DNA from: Synergistales bacterium
GTDB lineage: Bacteria > Synergistota > Synergistia > Synergistales > Synergistaceae
DNA length: 21,771 nt
Direction of reading: 5' to 3'
Assembly (NCBI GenBank): GCA_026002695.1
Contig: BOCB01000024.1
Coordinates: forward strand, 1-21,771
The position numbers were made by a program, and so were the translations under genes. Of the stretch, positions 19,526 to 21,771 are shown piece by piece. Each line of letters opens with the position of its first letter. Within the stretch, counting starts at the first letter, position 1. The notes beneath the pieces were generated by a model. The model searched no databases. It was not told where the DNA came from and saw only the letters and a program-made list of their open reading frames with translations.

Positions 19526-21334
19526 ATGCTGTTTGTGTTCGCGTCTTTGGCGGTATTCGGTTTGTGCATGTGCGGAATAGGGCGTCTGCTCTGCGGGGCG
19601 ATGAAGATTACTCCGTCGAACCCGTGGCTGTATTCCTGCGTCGGCTTCTTCGCGGCGGGGCTTGCCGCGATAATCGCGTCCTTTTGGGTTCCGCTGAACA
19701 CTGCTTCCCTCGCGGTGTTTTTTTTCCTCGGCGCGATTGGCCTGCCGTCGTGGCTGCGCGATTATAAAGGTGTGGCCGGGGGTGAGGAAAACCGCTCGGC
19801 TTTTATAATCTTCGCGGGCTGCGCGTTCGTTATCGTCTTTTTCCTCGCCTGCTCCATCAGTTTCGCCGAGTGGCCGTATCCGCATATATTGCAGGGAGAC
19901 ACCGAGGATTATCACGCGAATATGCTTACATGGTTCAACGAGTACGGCACGGTAACCGGCATCGGCAACCTCCATTCGCGGCTTGCTTTTAACACTCTGT
20001 GGCTCGTCATAGCGGCGGTCTTTGACAACTCCATATGGGACGGACGTACCTCGTGGATAATGCCGGTCTTCTGCATAGCCGGAGGCGCGGTCTATCTTTT
20101 GCACGAGCTCTGCTTTTCCGGCAAAAGGGACGTCCGCGCGTACTCGCTCTGCTCCCTGGTCTGCCTCGCCGTTTTGTCCATTCCCTGCTGGCCCCAGATT
20201 CACTTTAACGTGCCCGGCTCGTCCGGGCCGGCGCTCTTTTTCAACTCGTTCATCTCGGCTGCCTGGCCCGGGCTCAGCTATGATAACCCGGCGTCCGTAA
20301 TGACGCTTATCGTGACGCTCGAGGCTTATAAACTAATTTCTCGCCCCCCCGCGCTCACAGCCCGCTATTCCGACCACGCGGTCATTATGATGCTCGCCGC
20401 CGCCGCTTTTATGATAAAACAGATTGCGTCGGTAGCGCTGATCTGCGCCGCGATGCTGATATTCTGCACGCTGATTGCAAATCGGGAGAGATCCGTCAAG
20501 ATCTGGGCTAAAATATGGCTGCTGCCCCTTTTCGCCGGCTGCGTATGGGTTGCGCGGAACCTCGTGATGACCGGTTACCCCCTCTTCCCCCTGCCCCTCC
20601 TCCCCTTTAATTTCGACTGGACGATGGCGTCCGTGTACGTCCATTTGAACTATGTGTGGATATTCATGCAGCCGAGGACAAAGACTGATATTATGTTCAT
20701 ACCCAATCCGCAGTTTTGGCTGCTCGTAATCCTGCCTCTTGCCGTCTCGTCCCCGATGTGGGCAAATATTTTCGCGGGCAAACGTCAGCGTATGGGCGCC
20801 GGATTTTTCATTTTCTTTATTGCGTCCTTCCTGTACTGGTTCAAGAGCGCGCCGGCCATTCGTTTCATCAGCACGCTTGGCTGGCAGACCTTAAGCATAG
20901 CGTGCGCGCTCGCCGTTTCTGATGAGCGTGAGGGTGTGAGTATCTCATCAATTTGGGATAAAAAGAACACGAGGATAAAGCTCTCATGCGCGTGGGCGGC
21001 TGTCATAGCGCTCGGCCTGTGCATAAACCTGTTCATGGGTTCGTCGGATAAACTGACCCTGCGCAGAATACAAATACAAAAGGCGGCGCACAGCCTGCTG
21101 TACGTCTCGGCAATGCCATCAAATAAGCTGGCGCGATTTCTCGTCGAGAGCGAGCCTCCATTCCTTCTCTGGATACCGGAGCCCAAGTCGGAAGAAAAAG
21201 TTAATTTGTTGGGTAATTCTCCCATTCCGGCCGGTTGGATTGTTGATTTCGCTGATGAGATAATCGCGCTGAAAAACCTCGAGATGCGCGACCCCGATGA
21301 TATAGGCAAAGGCTACAGGCCGAGGGTGAGGTAA
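19526..21334 (+). CDS. Large polytopic membrane protein, LIC_10190-like
   Basis: This protein of about 602 residues has roughly a dozen hydrophobic helices and a soluble C-terminal tail. The segment GDTEDYHANMLTWFNEYG followed by GIGNLHSRLAFNTLW is characteristic of the LIC_10190 family of membrane proteins, whose layout (acidic residue in the first large loop, many helices) recalls GT-C glycosyltransferases; ARNLVMTGYPLFP is another typical segment. The activity is not established for the family. ATG 19526 is chosen because GGAGGGG (19509-19515) is 10 nt upstream; ATG 19517 lies only 1 nt from that site. There is no obvious partner gene. The stop is followed by a terminator block that also occurs after the pilin gene. 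Confidence 0.75.
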   Translation: MLFVFASLAVFGLCMCGIGRLLCGAMKITPSNPWLYSCVGFFAAGLAAIIASFWVPLNTASLAVFFFLGAIGLPSWLRDYKGVAGGEENRSAFIIFAGCAFVIVFFLACSISFAEWPYPHILQGDTEDYHANMLTWFNEYGTVTGIGNLHSRLAFNTLWLVIAAVFDNSIWDGRTSWIMPVFCIAGGAVYLLHELCFSGKRDVRAYSLCSLVCLAVLSIPCWPQIHFNVPGSSGPALFFNSFISAAWPGLSYDNPASVMTLIVTLEAYKLISRPPALTARYSDHAVIMMLAAAAFMIKQIASVALICAAMLIFCTLIANRERSVKIWAKIWLLPLFAGCVWVARNLVMTGYPLFPLPLLPFNFDWTMASVYVHLNYVWIFMQPRTKTDIMFIPNPQFWLLVILPLAVSSPMWANIFAGKRQRMGAGFFIFFIASFLYWFKSAPAIRFISTLGWQTLSIACALAVSDEREGVSISSIWDKKNTRIKLSCAWAAVIALGLCINLFMGSSDKLTLRRIQIQKAAHSLLYVSAMPSNKLARFLVESEPPFLLWIPEPKSEEKVNLLGNSPIPAGWIVDFADEIIALKNLEMRDPDDIGKGYRPRVR

Positions 21335-21405
21335 GGTAACAGGGTAACAGGGTAAAAGGTATATGACCGCCGGGCGGGGGGAAACCTCGCCCGGCGGTGG
21401 TTTTT
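21331..21405 (+). terminator. Terminator block repeated from the pilin 3' end
   Basis: GTAAGGTAACAGGGTAA and the following GTATATGA-CGCCGGGCGGGG hairpin match 18046-18108. The stem CCGCCGGGCG (21367-21376)/CGCCCGGCGG (21388-21397) is followed by TGGTTTTT. It is an intrinsic terminator carried as a dispersed repeat. Confidence 0.8.
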
Positions 21406-21413
21406 ATGGCGAA

Positions 21414-21446
21414 ACGTGAAGCCCCCGCATCGCGGGGGCTTCACGT
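21414..21446. terminator. Long perfect hairpin between convergent genes
   Basis: Segments 21414-21428 and 21432-21446 form a perfect 15-bp stem (core GAAGCCCCCGC/GCGGGGGCTTC) with a 3-nt loop. It lies between convergent genes and probably ends transcription from the biotin carrier gene on the minus strand; neither side has an immediate long T-tract. Confidence 0.7.
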
Positions 21447-21471
21447 ATATCTGTATCCTGTATGTCTTTTT

Positions 21472-21771
21472 TTAGGCGATGACGAGTATCACGTCGCCGG
21501 TGTTGACCGCCGCGCCCTCTCCGGCGACTATCTGGGCTATTTTGCCGGTTGCGGGGGCGTATATCTCGTTCTGCATCTTCATAGCTTCGAGGATGAGCAC
21601 GAGGTCGCCTTCTTTGACGGCGTCCCCTTCCTTGACGTTCAGCTTCAGCACTTTGCCGGGCATCGGCGAGACAAGCTGAGCGCCTGCGCCTACGGCGACG
21701 GGAGCCGCGGCCGGCGCGGCGGCGGGAGCAGGCGTCGGGGCGGGAGCAGGCGTCGGGGCGGGAGCCGCCGC
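21472..21771 (-). CDS. Biotin/lipoyl attachment domain protein (biotin carboxyl carrier), 5' end outside window
   Basis: The minus-strand frame is open from the window edge to TAA at 21474-21472. The C-terminal ~70 residues are a biotinyl domain with MPGKVLKLNVKEGDAV and the biotinylation motif EAMKM, ending GDVILVIA. Before it lies a flexible Ala-Pro-rich linker; its coding sequence includes two 18-bp direct repeats near the window edge. This layout is typical of the gamma or carrier subunit of sodium-pumping decarboxylases (oxaloacetate, methylmalonyl-CoA or glutaconyl-CoA) or of the C-terminus of a carboxylase chain. Which one cannot be told without the missing N-terminus. The internal ATG at 21663 is not the start because the linker is in frame upstream. 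Confidence 0.88.
   Translation of the reverse strand, partial: AAAPAPTPAPAPTPAPAAAPAAAPVAVGAGAQLVSPMPGKVLKLNVKEGDAVKEGDLVLILEAMKMQNEIYAPATGKIAQIVAGEGAAVNTGDVILVIA

Overview
The window is a gene-dense, GC-rich bacterial chromosome segment with heavy use of ATA isoleucine codons, Shine-Dalgarno sites and TTG/GTG as well as ATG starts. The gene order (rbgA, rnhB, a FliK-like gene, an FlhB-C-like gene, yraN), the membrane-anchored Mur ligase next to ddl, an LIC_10190-type membrane protein and a biotin carrier protein together suggest an anaerobic Gram-negative of the Synergistota type. That placement is inference from gene content; no rRNA is present.

Layout. Positions 1-1883 hold the end of purL and all of purF. 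Positions 1902-5595 hold an alpha/beta hydrolase, a membrane-tethered MurF-type ligase and D-alanine--D-alanine ligase. Positions 5683-6524 hold a SAM methyltransferase whose 5' end carries a (GA)10 tract that puts the best start codon out of frame, a likely phase-variable switch. Positions 6652-10378 are a tightly packed housekeeping run: lepB, rbgA, rnhB, a FliK-like gene, an FlhB-C-like gene and yraN. Positions 10601-15268 hold an AAA-ATPase/PD-(D/E)XK protein, a GT39/ArnT-like glycosyltransferase and a sodium:solute symporter. A related repeat of about 100 bp lies upstream of both lepB and the AAA-ATPase gene.

Positions 15269-19460 are an accessory, recombination-scarred region. It begins with a terminator, the 3' half of a tRNA-Arg, the C-terminal tail of a serine recombinase and a pair of related perfect palindromes. 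Then come a PilC/GspF gene, a small acidic protein and a type IV pilin. Downstream of the pilin are three tandem-type units, missed by length-filtered gene calling. On the minus strand each carries a 44-codon gene (intact in units 1 and 2, 5'-truncated in unit 3) with a very strong Shine-Dalgarno site, a hydrophobic amphipathic C-terminal helix and its own terminator. On the plus strand each has a TTGACG-18-TATAAT promoter and, about 115 nt later, an intrinsic terminator, predicting an antisense RNA of about 110 nt over the 3' part of the small gene. This is the layout of a type I toxin-antitoxin locus, and I do not recognise the peptide. A solitary VapB antitoxin between 20-bp direct repeats follows.

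The window closes with a large LIC_10190-like membrane protein, two hairpins and the C-terminal part of a biotin carrier protein on the minus strand.
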